From Coriobacteriia bacterium (GTDB lineage Bacteria > Actinomycetota > Coriobacteriia > Anaerosomatales > Anaerosomataceae): a stretch of 64,000 nt of DNA. The notes under the pieces are model-generated. The model saw nothing but the letters and a program-made list of their open reading frames with translations, made no database searches and had not been told where the DNA came from. Shown one piece after another: positions 34,323-43,603 of the stretch. A program made the position numbers and the translations under genes. Each line of letters starts with the position of its first letter. Position 1 is the stretch's first letter. The stretch is from the NCBI GenBank assembly GCA_016938135.1, contig JAFGVD010000007.1, positions 19,857 through 83,856 of the forward strand, written 5' to 3'.

Positions 34323-35432
34323 CTAGAACCTGCGCACCTCTCGGTAGAGCGTGTCGCGCTGCACGGGCGTGAAGCCGGCGTTGCCGATGAGGCGCACCAG
34401 CTCATCTCGGGCAAGCATGAACCTGGTGCCCGCCGAGGCGACCACGTTTTCCTCGATCATCGTCGAGCCCATGTCATTCGCACCGAAGCACAGCGACACC
34501 TGTCCGATCTTGGGACCCTGTGTCACCCACGACGCCTGGATGTTGGTGACGTTGTCGAGGAGCAGCCGCGAGACGGCCAGCGTGCGCAGGTACTCCCAGC
34601 CGCTGGCCGCAGCACCGGTGAACTCACCTTCGGCAAGCTCGGTGTTGCCGGGCTGGAAGCTCCACGGGATGAACGCGCGGAAGCCTACGGCGCCCTTCTC
34701 GGCGGCCTCGTCTTGCACCTCGCGGACGCGTCGCATGTGCGCCACGCGATCCTCCACGCTTTCCGTGCCGCCGAACATCATCGTGGCTGTCGTGGACATG
34801 CCAAGCTCGTGTGCCTCGCGCATGACGTTCAGCCACTCGTCGCTTGTCGCCTTCTTGGGCGAGACGTGGCTGCGTACGCTGTCCACCAAGATCTCCGCAC
34901 CACCACCGGGTAGCGAGTCCAGGCCGGCGTCGCGCAAGCGCTGCAGGACCTCGCGTGTGCTGATGCCCGAGATGCGCGCGATGTGTACCATCTCGGGCGG
35001 GCCGAAGCCGTGCACGTGGATGGGGTAGCGCTCCTTGAGAGCGCGGAGCATGTCCTCGTACCACTGGATGCCCAGGTCAGGATGCAGGCCGCCTTGCAGC
35101 AGGATCGCGGTGCCCTCCAGTGCGAGCGTCTCTTCGACCTTCTCGTAGAGCGCGTCGGGCGAGAGCACATATGCGTCGTCGTCGCTGCTGTCGCGGTAGA
35201 ACGCGCAGAAGCGGCAACCGCTCACGCATACGTTGGTGTAGTTCACGTTGCGGTCCACGATGAACGTGACTTCACGCTCGGGGTGCAGCCGGTCGCGCAT
35301 AGCCGAGGCGGCGGCGCCCAGCTGCAGGATGTCGGCGCTCTCCAGCAGCGCAAGCGCTTCTTCTTCCGAGAGGCGATGCTCTCCGCGCGCAGCCGCGAAC
35401 GCCAGGGCATGGAGGTCGTCGTGTTCATTCAT
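34323..35432 (-). CDS. mqnC: Cyclic dehypoxanthinyl futalosine synthase MqnC
   Basis: The 369-residue radical SAM enzyme has Cys69-x3-Cys73-x2-Cys76 (CVSGCRFC) in the context NYTNVCVSGCRFCAFYR, which is the MqnC signature, and the conserved LQGGLHPDLGI and FGPPEMVHIA segments. It rearranges dehypoxanthinyl futalosine to its cyclic form with SAM and [4Fe-4S]. Its start overlaps the stop of mqnA (ATGA), so the order on the minus strand is mqnE-mqnA-mqnC. MqnD and later steps are not in this window. Confidence 0.93.
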   Translation of the reverse strand: MNEHDDLHALAFAAARGEHRLSEEEALALLESADILQLGAAASAMRDRLHPEREVTFIVDRNVNYTNVCVSGCRFCAFYRDSSDDDAYVLSPDALYEKVEETLALEGTAILLQGGLHPDLGIQWYEDMLRALKERYPIHVHGFGPPEMVHIARISGISTREVLQRLRDAGLDSLPGGGAEILVDSVRSHVSPKKATSDEWLNVMREAHELGMSTTATMMFGGTESVEDRVAHMRRVREVQDEAAEKGAVGFRAFIPWSFQPGNTELAEGEFTGAAASGWEYLRTLAVSRLLLDNVTNIQASWVTQGPKIGQVSLCFGANDMGSTMIEENVVASAGTRFMLARDELVRLIGNAGFTPVQRDTLYREVRRF

Positions 35433-36259
35433 TTGCCGAACACCTCGATCGTCGGCACGGCGTCGAGCTGGCCGATCGTGGCCGCCTCCGTGAGGTAGCG
35501 TGCGAGTCCTTCGCGGTAGCGCGGCTCAAAACGGAACTGCAGCGCGTCGAAGTAGCTGCGGAACTTCTCGGCAGGGAACTGCTCCCAGCGTGCGGCGTAG
35601 TCGGAGATGTCGTCGAGATGGCTGCGGCAGTAGGCGAGCGACCCTGAGAGCGCTTCGGCCACCGCCTGCACCGCCCCGGGCTGCTCGGCGGCGTAGCTGC
35701 GGCGTACCGCCCACACGGCGTACACCATGGGAAGGCCCGTCCACGCGGTCCAGACCGTGCCCAGGTCGTAGGCGAAAAGCCCCTCGGGCTGGTCCCAGTA
35801 GGCGCGCAGCGCCTCGTCACCGATGAGCAGCGCGGCGTCAGCGTCACGCAGCATCGCCGGCAGGTCCGGCGGCATCTCCACGAAACCAGGCGTTGCGCCC
35901 CAGTGCTTGTCGATGAGCACGCGCGCCAGCACCTGCGAGGTACGCGAGGTGTTGGTGAGCGCGACGGTGCGGCCGGTGAGTTCCTCGGCGGGCACCTTGG
36001 AGACCAGCAGGATGGACTGCACTTCACCGTTGCTGGAGATGGCGATGTCGGGCAGCAGCACGAGGTCGTCGGCGTGGCGCGCGTACTCTATGGCGGGGAT
36101 GGGCGCCATATCGAGCTTCCCCTCCAGCAGCTCGCGGGCAAGGTCCGCGGGATTCGCGCGCACCAGGTCCACGTCGAGCAAGACGTCGTTTTTCACCATG
36201 CCGTAGTACAGCGGCAGGCAGTTGATGAACTGGATGTGACCAAGACGGGGACGGGGCAT
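35429..36259 (-). CDS. mqnA: Chorismate dehydratase MqnA
   Basis: The 276-residue protein has the MqnA/MqnD fold related to periplasmic-binding proteins. LGHIQFINCLPLYYGM at the N-terminus and the TNTSRTSQVLARVLI and ALLIGDEALRAYW segments are family features. It dehydrates chorismate to 3-enolpyruvyl-benzoate, the first step of the futalosine menaquinone route. It lies between mqnE (three-base gap) and mqnC (four-base overlap), which decides MqnA over MqnD. It is cytoplasmic. Confidence 0.9.
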   Translation of the reverse strand: MPRPRLGHIQFINCLPLYYGMVKNDVLLDVDLVRANPADLARELLEGKLDMAPIPAIEYARHADDLVLLPDIAISSNGEVQSILLVSKVPAEELTGRTVALTNTSRTSQVLARVLIDKHWGATPGFVEMPPDLPAMLRDADAALLIGDEALRAYWDQPEGLFAYDLGTVWTAWTGLPMVYAVWAVRRSYAAEQPGAVQAVAEALSGSLAYCRSHLDDISDYAARWEQFPAEKFRSYFDALQFRFEPRYREGLARYLTEAATIGQLDAVPTIEVFGK

Positions 36260-36262
36260 CGC

Positions 36263-37369
36263 TTACTCCCCGTAGATGCGCACGATGTTGTAGAGGGTGT
36301 CGCGTTCCACCGCGATGTGGCCGGTCTCCTCGATGGTGGCAACGAGGTCGTCTTTGGACATCGCCTCAGGCGTCGTGGCGCCGGCCATGTGAGTGATGCG
36401 CTCCTCAACCACGGTGCCGTCCAGGTCATCCACGCCAAAGGCGGTGGAAAGCTGCGCCACCTTCAGGCCCAGCATGATCCAGAACGCCTTGATGTGCGGG
36501 ATGTTGTCTATCATCAGGCGCCCGATCGCGAGCGTCTTGAGGTCATCGAAGCCGGTGGTGGCCGGAAGGTCGGCAAGCTCGGTGTTGGCGGGATGGAAGG
36601 CGAGCGGGATGAACGCCAGGAAGCCGCCGGAGAGGTCTTGCTGCTCACGCAGCAAGATCATGTGGTCGACGCGCTCCTCGATGGTCTCGATGTGGCCGTA
36701 GAGCATCGTGCAGTTGGTGGCGATGCCCAGCGAGTGCGCTTCGCCGTGGATGCGCAGCCACACGTCGCCGCGTGTCTTCTTGTCCCAGGCTGCCACACGC
36801 GTCCTTTCCGAGAAGATCTCGGCGCCACCACCGGGCAGGGCGTCCAGACCGGCCTCCTTGAGGTCGGTCAGCACTTCCAGGGTGCTCTTCTTGCCGATGA
36901 TCGCCATGTGCTCGATCTCTACAGCGGTGAACGCTTGCACGATGACGTGCTTCGGCGCAGCTTCGCGCACCTTGCGCACCATGTCCACGTAGAACTCGTA
37001 GCTCCACTCGGGGTGCAGGCCGCTCACGATATGGATCTCATACGCACCGTCGGCCACGCCCTCGCGGGTCGCCTCCACGATGCTTTCGAGCGTCATCTCG
37101 TATGCGCCCTCTTCGCCCTCGCTGCGGGCGAACGCGCAGAACTTGCAGCGGTTGCGGCAGATGTTGGTGGGGTTGATGTGACGGTTGACCATGAAGTGCA
37201 CGCGGTCGCCGTTCTTCTCTCGGCGGACATGGTCGGCCATCTGTCCTATACCGAGAAGATCGTTGCTGTTGTAGAGGGTTATGCCGTCCTCGCGCGTGAG
37301 TCGTTCGCCGGCCACTACTTTGGCGGCGATGGGTCCAAGCGCGGGATCTGTCAGGTGGAATTCAGACAA
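36263..37369 (-). CDS. mqnE: Aminofutalosine synthase MqnE
   Basis: The 368-residue radical SAM enzyme has Cys71-x3-Cys75-x2-Cys78 (CRNRCKFC) in HINPTNICRNRCKFCAFAR, then LHPEWSYEFY and the GGGAEIFSERTR segment. It joins the MqnA product to the SAM 5'-deoxyadenosyl part to give aminodeoxyfutalosine. TTG 37369 with GGAGG at 37375-37379 is preferred to upstream in-frame starts that lack a ribosome site and add residues foreign to the family. It heads the mqnE-mqnA-mqnC operon and diverges from the osmF-type gene. Confidence 0.93.
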   Translation of the reverse strand: MSEFHLTDPALGPIAAKVVAGERLTREDGITLYNSNDLLGIGQMADHVRREKNGDRVHFMVNRHINPTNICRNRCKFCAFARSEGEEGAYEMTLESIVEATREGVADGAYEIHIVSGLHPEWSYEFYVDMVRKVREAAPKHVIVQAFTAVEIEHMAIIGKKSTLEVLTDLKEAGLDALPGGGAEIFSERTRVAAWDKKTRGDVWLRIHGEAHSLGIATNCTMLYGHIETIEERVDHMILLREQQDLSGGFLAFIPLAFHPANTELADLPATTGFDDLKTLAIGRLMIDNIPHIKAFWIMLGLKVAQLSTAFGVDDLDGTVVEERITHMAGATTPEAMSKDDLVATIEETGHIAVERDTLYNIVRIYGE

Positions 37370-37427
37370 GGGATACCTCCGTGCGCCCATGTGGGATTCG
37401 GGGTCATGTGACCTGCCGATTCTAGCA

Positions 37428-37444
37428 CCCTGGCTTGGCCAGGG
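37428..37444. repeat. Inverted repeat in the mqnE-osmF intergenic region
   Basis: CCCTGGC, TTG, GCCAGGG: a perfect seven-base inverted repeat between divergent genes. It could be an operator for either operon. Confidence 0.45.
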
Positions 37445-37525
37445 GCAGCTGTCGTTCGTGTCCAATAGGGTATGAACACTCCCATGGACCGGCAAGACGT
37501 GCTGGCCACGATGGAGGGAGACACC

Positions 37526-38503
37526 ATGCGACTCAGGCGCATACTCGCGCTCGCGCTCGCTGTGATGCTGATGTTGGCTGCAGCGGGTTGCAGCGCGACT
37601 GAGACTACCGATACCGGAGACGGCGATGACGGCGTCGAGTCCAAAGGGCCCATCACCGTGGGCTCCAAGATAGACACCGAAGGCGGCGTTCTGGGTCAGA
37701 TCATCATCGCTGTGCTGGAGGACAACGGCTTCGATGTGGTCGACAAGACCAAGACCGGCCAGACGGAGGTCGTGCGCAAGGCTCTGCTCTCCGGAGAGAT
37801 CGACATCTATCCGGAGTACACAGGGACAGCCCTGACACAGTTCTTCCCGGGCGAGAACATCGGGGACGGTACGAGCAAGGATGCCCAGGCGTCTTACGAC
37901 ACCGTCGCGCAGCTGGATGCCCAGCAGAACAACATCATGTGGCTGGAGCGTGCGCCCGCCAACAACACATGGGCTATCGCCATTCCGCAGTCCCTGTCAG
38001 AGGCCGAGGGTATCGTGAGCTTCGAGGATTGGGCGGACTACATCAATGGCGGTGGCGCGGTGAAGCTCGTGGCCTCACAAGAGTTCGTCGACCGCGTTGA
38101 GGACGGTGTGCCTGCTATCGAGAAGGCATACGGGTTCACGCTGAGCGCCGACCAGCTCATCATCCTCTCGGGTGGGGACACGGCGCAGACTGAGGCGGCA
38201 GCCGCGCAGGGCACGAACGGCGCCAACGCCGCGATGGCGTATGGTACCGACGGTTCTCTCTCGGCGTTGGGACTCGTCGTGCTGGAAGACCCGATGAGCA
38301 TCTGGCCGGTCTATGAGCCGGCGCCGCTCGTTCGCGGTGAAGTGCTGGAGATGTACCCTGAGATCGCCGATATCCTGAACCCGGTGTTCAAGGGCATGAC
38401 CCTCGCGGCGCTTCAGGAGCTCAACGGCCGGGTGGCGGTGGACGGAGCCGATCCCCGGGACGTGGCACGCGACTACCTCTTAGCCGAAGGGCTCATCCAG
38501 TAG
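37526..38503 (+). CDS. osmF: OsmF/YehZ-type glycine betaine or osmolyte-binding lipoprotein
   Basis: The 325-residue precursor has a signal and lipobox (AAGC), then the substrate-binding fold of the OpuAC/OsmF group: ITVGSKIDTEGGVLGQIII, GEIDIYPEYTGTALTQFF and a C-terminal VFKGMTLAALQELNGRV. The aromatic residues needed for a quaternary ammonium cage are not obvious, so the ligand is uncertain. ATG 37526 is chosen for GGAGGGAG five bases upstream. It begins the four-gene osmF-yehY-yehX-yehW order seen in E. coli and Salmonella. Confidence 0.85.
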   Translation: MRLRRILALALAVMLMLAAAGCSATETTDTGDGDDGVESKGPITVGSKIDTEGGVLGQIIIAVLEDNGFDVVDKTKTGQTEVVRKALLSGEIDIYPEYTGTALTQFFPGENIGDGTSKDAQASYDTVAQLDAQQNNIMWLERAPANNTWAIAIPQSLSEAEGIVSFEDWADYINGGGAVKLVASQEFVDRVEDGVPAIEKAYGFTLSADQLIILSGGDTAQTEAAAAQGTNGANAAMAYGTDGSLSALGLVVLEDPMSIWPVYEPAPLVRGEVLEMYPEIADILNPVFKGMTLAALQELNGRVAVDGADPRDVARDYLLAEGLIQ

Positions 38504-38504
38504 C

Positions 38505-39680
38505 GTGAGTGACCACAGCCTGCAAACGCGATTCGACCGCGTGGCGCTCGTGGGGGCGATCGTGACCCTTGCGGGTGCCACTGCGCTTCCGTTTGTGGAA
38601 CTGCGTCCCAACAGGCTCGTACCCGGCACCGTGCATTCGTTGGCTGACGCCGGTGTGTGGATGTTTGCGACCTGGGGCCTTGTGGCCCTGGCGCTCCTGT
38701 CAGCGGTCGCGCCAAGCGCCAAGGCTCGATCGGCCGCCTCATCTGCAAGCGCGTATGGGTTGGTCGCCGTCCTCGCGTGGGCGTTGGGCGAGGCCGCCAG
38801 CACCCTGCTTGTGGGACAGACGTCGGTGGCGCGCGTGTCCATCGGCTCGGGCGCCTGGGTGATCTTGCTGGGCGCCGCGGTCATAGGCTTTGCGGGAGGC
38901 GAGGAGCGCAAGCGTTATCTGTTGCGACGCCTCGGCCCGCCGGTGCTGGTACTGGCGGCTGTCGTCTCGGCGTTCGTATGGGGTGGGCTGGACGACATCT
39001 CGCTTGCGCAAGAGTTCGAAGTCCGCGCGGAATCGTTTTGGCAGCTGCTTGCGGGACATCTTGCGCTTGCGGGAGCGGGAGTGGCCCTGGGCGCGGTCTT
39101 CGGTGTGCCACTGGGCCTGTGGGCGACGCGTGATCGTAAGGTGCGAGGTGTGGTCCTGGGTGTGACCGGCATCATCCAGACGGTGCCGAGCCTCGCGCTT
39201 CTCGGCCTGCTGATCCTGCCGCTGTCCGCGCTAGGCAACGCGGTCCCCTTCCTGCGGGACCTGGGCGTGCGCGGTATCGGTGCGGCACCCGGGCTTGTGG
39301 CCCTCACCATGTACGCGCTGCTGCCCATCGTCCGCAATACCTATGTGGGACTTGCCGAGGTGGACCCGGCGGTCGTGGATGCCGGTCGGGGCATGGGTAT
39401 GAGCTCGCGCCAGCTGCTCATGCGCGTTGAGCTTCCCCTGGCGTTGCCGCTCATCATGGAGGGGTTGCGCACCGCCTCGGTGCTGCTGATCGGCATCACC
39501 ACGCTCACGGTCTTCGCGGGCGCGCGCAACCTGGGCATCCTCATCTTCGAGGGGCTTGGACAGTTCGCTCCCGATCTGATCTTGCTGGGCGCGTTGCCGG
39601 TGATCGTTCTGGCGGTCGTCGTGGACGTGGCCCTCTCGGCGCTGGCGAAAAGACTCACACCGGAAGGGGTCCGCGAATGA
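38505..39680 (+). CDS. yehY: YehY-type osmolyte ABC transporter permease
   Basis: The 391-residue permease has a long N-terminal hydrophobic part of four or five helices (about 1-160), not needed for a plain OpuBB-like permease, then the standard ABC permease module with GVPLGLWATR, QTVPSLALLGLL and the EAA-type loop ending PLALPLIMEGLR. YehY of enterobacteria has the same larger layout. It starts one base after the osmF stop and overlaps yehX by four bases. Confidence 0.87.
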   Translation: MSDHSLQTRFDRVALVGAIVTLAGATALPFVELRPNRLVPGTVHSLADAGVWMFATWGLVALALLSAVAPSAKARSAASSASAYGLVAVLAWALGEAASTLLVGQTSVARVSIGSGAWVILLGAAVIGFAGGEERKRYLLRRLGPPVLVLAAVVSAFVWGGLDDISLAQEFEVRAESFWQLLAGHLALAGAGVALGAVFGVPLGLWATRDRKVRGVVLGVTGIIQTVPSLALLGLLILPLSALGNAVPFLRDLGVRGIGAAPGLVALTMYALLPIVRNTYVGLAEVDPAVVDAGRGMGMSSRQLLMRVELPLALPLIMEGLRTASVLLIGITTLTVFAGARNLGILIFEGLGQFAPDLILLGALPVIVLAVVVDVALSALAKRLTPEGVRE

Positions 39681-40807
39681 TCCGTCTGGAAGGCGTCACG
39701 CGACGTTATGGCGATGAACTGGCCGTGGACGACCTGTCGCTCGAGGTCGCAGAGGGCGAGGTGTGCGTCCTCATTGGTCCGTCAGGCTGTGGCAAGACCA
39801 CTACGCTGCGGATGATCAACCGCCTCATAGAGCCCAGCGGTGGAAGCATCATGGTGAACGGGCGAAACGTCATGTCCATGCGTCCCGAGGAGCTCCGCCG
39901 CGGCCTTGGCTATGTCATCCAGTCCATTGGCCTGTTCCCGCATCTTTCAGTGGAGCGCAATATCGGCGTCGTGCCGCATCTGCTGGGCTGGGACAAACAG
40001 CGGATGGCAGAGCGCGCTCGTGAGCTCCTGCATCTCGTCGGCCTCGATCCCGAGGTCTATCTGGGGAAGTACCCGCGGCAGCTCTCCGGTGGCGAGGCGC
40101 AGCGGGTGGGCGTGGCGCGGGCGCTGGCGGCTGATCCGCCGGTTCTGCTGATGGATGAGCCGTTCGGCGCTGTAGACCCGCTCAACCGTGAGCGGCTGCA
40201 GGCCGAGTTCGCCCGTATCCAGCGCGAGCTGCACAAGACGGTCCTCTTCGTGACGCATGACATAGACGAGGCGATTCGTCTGGCCGACAAGGTTGCGATC
40301 ATGCGAGACGGCAGGCTCCAGCAGTTCGCATCGCCGGAAGAGGTGCTCAACCATCCGGCCAACAAGTTCGTGCATGACTTCGTGGGAGCAGATCGAGCGC
40401 TCAAGCGGCTCGTTCGCGTGCGTGTGGAAGACGTTATGCGCTCGCCGGCCATCGTGCAAGAGGGTTCAGAGGAGCTTGCGTTCCGCGTCGCTGCGGGCAG
40501 ACGGCGTTTCGTGTACGTGATCGATGCCGCTGGAAAGCTTGTCGGCTGGATGGACACAGCGGACCTCGAGCCGGATATGGATCCTGCCGAGGCGCTCACA
40601 CGGGTCGATCCCGCGCAGGCTTCCGTTCGATCGGACGCGAGTCTGCGCGATGCGCTTTCCCGGATGCTGGGTCTTGGCTTCCGTGCCATCGCAGTCACCG
40701 ATGACAAGTGCCGTCTGGTGGGGGAGGTCACTTTTGCCGCAGTCGAGGAGGCCATGACTGAAGGCGATGAGCACATCACCAATATCGCCGAGGAGGACGC
40801 CGGGTGA
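39677..40807 (+). CDS. yehX: YehX-type osmolyte ABC transporter ATPase with CBS-like C-terminus
   Basis: The 376-residue ATPase has Walker A GPSGCGKTT, signature LSGGEAQRVG and Walker B VLLMDEPFGAVDP. From about residue 255 come two weak repeats that look like a CBS pair (VEDVMRSPAIVQEGSEELAF near the first), as in glycine betaine importers where the CBS domains gate transport by ionic strength. Its ends overlap yehY and yehW by four bases each. Confidence 0.9.
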   Translation: MIRLEGVTRRYGDELAVDDLSLEVAEGEVCVLIGPSGCGKTTTLRMINRLIEPSGGSIMVNGRNVMSMRPEELRRGLGYVIQSIGLFPHLSVERNIGVVPHLLGWDKQRMAERARELLHLVGLDPEVYLGKYPRQLSGGEAQRVGVARALAADPPVLLMDEPFGAVDPLNRERLQAEFARIQRELHKTVLFVTHDIDEAIRLADKVAIMRDGRLQQFASPEEVLNHPANKFVHDFVGADRALKRLVRVRVEDVMRSPAIVQEGSEELAFRVAAGRRRFVYVIDAAGKLVGWMDTADLEPDMDPAEALTRVDPAQASVRSDASLRDALSRMLGLGFRAIAVTDDKCRLVGEVTFAAVEEAMTEGDEHITNIAEEDAG

Positions 40808-41547
40808 GCAGGCGACGCACCATAGCGATTGCGGTCACGGTGGCAGGCGCGCTTGCCTTCGTCTGGCTCATCAACGCCACGGCGCTGTGGGAGTTCGCCC
40901 TGCGGGCGCTGTTCCCCACGCTGCGCGACGTGTTGATGCCGCGTGACACCCTGGCGACATTCGTGCTGCAGCACCTTGCCCTCGTGGGGACGTCTAGCGT
41001 GCTCACGATAGCAGTGGGCGTTCCTCTCGGCATCTGGGTCACTCGACGAAGTGGCGCCGAGTTCCGCTCGCTTGTGGTCGCCGGGACAGACCTTGGGCAG
41101 ACGTTCCCGCCGGTGGCGGTGTTGGCGCTTGCGATGCCGGTCCTCGGTTTTGGCTTCTGGCCCACCATCATGGCGCTGTTCATCTACGGGTTGTTCCCGG
41201 TCGTGAGCGCCACGATCGCCGGCATCGAGGCGGTGCCCCGTTCGGTTGTCGAAGCCGGGGTCGGCATGGGGATGAGCTCTTCGCAGGTCCTTATGCGCGC
41301 CGAGCTGCCGCTCGCGTCTCGCGTGATCGTCTCGGGCATCCGCACCTCGGTGGCCATCAACATAGGGACGGCCACGGTGGGTGCAGCTATCGGGACCGGC
41401 GGACTCGGCGTCCCTATCATCGGCGGCCTTGCCGTGCAGAACATGGCGTACGTGCTTGAAGGCGCTATCCCCGCGGCTCTGCTGGCGGTGCTGGCCGACT
41501 CGATTCTCGCGCAGGTGGAGTCGGCAGTGACGGTGGCCGAGGGGTAG
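40804..41547 (+). CDS. yehW: YehW-type osmolyte ABC transporter permease
   Basis: The 247-residue protein is a standard ABC permease of the OpuBB/YehW group: GVPLGIWVTRR, DLGQTFPPVAVLALAMP and the cytoplasmic loop VEAGVGMGMSSSQVLMRAELPLA that contacts the ATPase. Two different permeases, YehY and YehW, thus share one ATPase, as in E. coli. It ends the operon one base before tilS. Confidence 0.9.
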   Translation: MSRRRTIAIAVTVAGALAFVWLINATALWEFALRALFPTLRDVLMPRDTLATFVLQHLALVGTSSVLTIAVGVPLGIWVTRRSGAEFRSLVVAGTDLGQTFPPVAVLALAMPVLGFGFWPTIMALFIYGLFPVVSATIAGIEAVPRSVVEAGVGMGMSSSQVLMRAELPLASRVIVSGIRTSVAINIGTATVGAAIGTGGLGVPIIGGLAVQNMAYVLEGAIPAALLAVLADSILAQVESAVTVAEG

Positions 41548-41548
41548 T

Positions 41549-43006
41549 ATGGCCCTCTCGGCCCTAGCGCCCCGGCCCTCCACCCCGTACCCTTGCAGTA
41601 TGTCCTTACTTCCCGATACTGCCCGCGCCACCGCCTCCGAGCACGAGATGCTGCCGGTGGGTTCTGTGGTGCTCGCGCTCGTTTCCGGCGGTGCTGACAG
41701 CGTTTCGCTGTTGCGCCTGTTGGCGGACGGCCAGCTGGGTGATGACCTGCGGCTGTCTGTGCTGCACGTCAACCACATGCTCCGTGGAGATGCCGCCAAC
41801 GCCGACGAGGCGTTCGTCGGCGCGTTGTGCGCCGAGCTCGACATCCCGTGCCGTATCGTGCGCTTCGACGTGGCGGCGTATGCCGAGGCCGAGGGGCTCA
41901 ACCTTGAGGACGCCGGCAGGCGCGTCCGCTACCGCTTTGCAGAAGACGAGCTTGATGCTCGCTGCGAGAGCCTTGGCGTCTCGCCGCTTCGAGGGCGGAT
42001 CGCTGTGGCGCACACGCTCAACGATCAGCTTGAGACGTTTCTGATGCGCCTGGTGACTGGCTCAGGCCCTGCGGGGCTGCGAGCGATCGCCCCGGTGCGC
42101 GGTCGTATCGTCAGACCGCTGCTGGGCGCACGCCGCACGCAGGTCGTGGAGTACCTGGAGTCTTTGGGCCAGAGCTGGCGTGAGGATGCGACGAACGCGG
42201 ATACCTCGAGGCTGCGATCATGGGTTCGCCACGAGCTGAAGCCGCTCGTGGAGAGCGTGAATCCCGCTTTTGACACCACCCTGGAACGCACGATCCGCCT
42301 TCTTTCCGACGAGGACGGGCTTCTCTCGGAGATGGCCGAGGCGTTCAGCTATGACTTCACCGAGCCGGTCGACGACGGCATCGCATTCAATCGCGACTAC
42401 ATGGCGACGCTCTCAAGACCGATGGCGCGCCGCACCGTTCGCGAGTCGTTGTTCCGCACGTTTCCAGAGGCTACCCGCCTTGAGTTCGAACACGTTGAGG
42501 CGCTTGTGGACGGTCTGGCCGAGGACTCCTTCGCGCGGGACCTTCCATTTGGCCTGCACGCTCGCACCGAGTACGGTAAACTCGTGGTTTCCCATAGGGA
42601 TGCCGAGTCCATACGTCTGGCACCATGCTTGCTCGAAGTGCCAGGCACGTGCGACCTCGGTCAGCTCGGCGTCATCGAGGCGCGCTTCGTCCGTCTCGAA
42701 GACGTGAATGACGATCCGCAACGAGCCTTCGTGGACGGTGCGCTCGTTGGGGAGGCACTCACTGTGGATCGCCCGCGTCAGGGCGATCGGTTCAGGCCTC
42801 TCGGTATGGACGGCTCCAAGAAGCTCTCAGACCTGTTCATTGACGGGAAAGTGCCCAAACGGTTGAGGGTCACTACGCCCGTGATACGGTACCGCGACCG
42901 GATCGTGTGGGTTGCGGGTCTGCGGCTCAGTGACGAATTCAAGGTCACGACGCAGACGACCGGGGTGCTGGAGTTGCACTGGCGAGGGGAACAGACTAGT
43001 ACGTGA
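41549..43006 (+). CDS. tilS: tRNA(Ile)-lysidine synthetase TilS
   Basis: The 485-residue protein has the PP-loop SGGADS at residues 46-51, VNHMLRG and the HTLNDQLETFLMRL segment, the adenylation core of TilS. The C-terminal half has the TilS-specific GDRFRPLGMDGSKKLSDLF segment. It adds lysine to C34 of tRNA-Ile2 so that AUA is read as Ile. The start at 41549 is tentative, with AGGGG just upstream, since an ATG at codon 18 is also possible. It is followed by hpt and ftsH, a conserved order in many bacteria. Confidence 0.93.
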   Translation: MALSALAPRPSTPYPCSMSLLPDTARATASEHEMLPVGSVVLALVSGGADSVSLLRLLADGQLGDDLRLSVLHVNHMLRGDAANADEAFVGALCAELDIPCRIVRFDVAAYAEAEGLNLEDAGRRVRYRFAEDELDARCESLGVSPLRGRIAVAHTLNDQLETFLMRLVTGSGPAGLRAIAPVRGRIVRPLLGARRTQVVEYLESLGQSWREDATNADTSRLRSWVRHELKPLVESVNPAFDTTLERTIRLLSDEDGLLSEMAEAFSYDFTEPVDDGIAFNRDYMATLSRPMARRTVRESLFRTFPEATRLEFEHVEALVDGLAEDSFARDLPFGLHARTEYGKLVVSHRDAESIRLAPCLLEVPGTCDLGQLGVIEARFVRLEDVNDDPQRAFVDGALVGEALTVDRPRQGDRFRPLGMDGSKKLSDLFIDGKVPKRLRVTTPVIRYRDRIVWVAGLRLSDEFKVTTQTTGVLELHWRGEQTST

Positions 43007-43041
43007 CGGCATGACCGTCACCCGCGTGGAAAGGTGAGCGG

Positions 43042-43581
43042 ATGCATCAGGACGTCGAGCGCATCATCTTGTCCGAAGAGGATATCCAGGCGCGCGTGCG
43101 CGCTCTGGGAGCCGAGATCGCCGCAGACTATCAGGGGCGATCACTGTTGATGGTCGCAGTCTTGCGAGGCGCTGCCTTGTTCGTCGCCGACCTTGCCCGC
43201 GCGATCGACGGCCCCGTTGAGCTCGACTTCATGGCGGTCTCCAGCTACGGGAGTTCCACGAAGTCATCGGGCGTGGTGCGCATCCTGAAAGACCTGGATG
43301 AGACGATCGATGGCCGGGACGTGCTGGTCGTGGAGGACATCCTGGACACCGGTCTGACGCTCAAGTACCTGCTGCGCAACCTGGCATCACGCAAGCCCCG
43401 GAGCCTCGAGGTGTGCACGTTGCTCTCCAAGACGGGTAAGCAGCGTGTGCCGATCGACTGTAAGTACATCGGGTTCGAGATCCCGGATGAGTTCGTTATC
43501 GGTTATGGATTGGACTACGCCGAGCGGTACAGGAATCTTCCGTACGTTGGCGTTCTGAAACCGGCGGTCTACTCGGTGTAG
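43042..43581 (+). CDS. hpt: Hypoxanthine phosphoribosyltransferase
   Basis: The 179-residue protein has the PRPP-binding loop [14 protein letters not shown] near residue 95 and the flexible-loop segment [11 protein letters not shown] near residue 75, as in type I phosphoribosyltransferases. It salvages hypoxanthine and guanine. The ribosome site AAAGGTGAGCGG lies close to ATG 43042. It lies between tilS and ftsH, an order conserved in Firmicutes and actinobacteria. Confidence 0.95.
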   Translation: MHQDVERIILSEEDIQARVRALGAEIAADYQGRSLLMVAVLRGAALFVADLARAIDGPVELDFMAVSSYGSSTKSSGVVRILKDLDETIDGRDVLVVEDILDTGLTLKYLLRNLASRKPRSLEVCTLLSKTGKQRVPIDCKYIGFEIPDEFVIGYGLDYAERYRNLPYVGVLKPAVYSV

Positions 43582-43603
43582 CCCACCTCAAGGAGTGTTG
43601 AGT

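Noticed and set aside
40057..41901. A 614-residue minus-strand open frame
   Set aside because: It is antisense to yehX, yehW and tilS, which have clear motifs; its composition is Ser/Arg/Ala-rich as expected of shadow frames.
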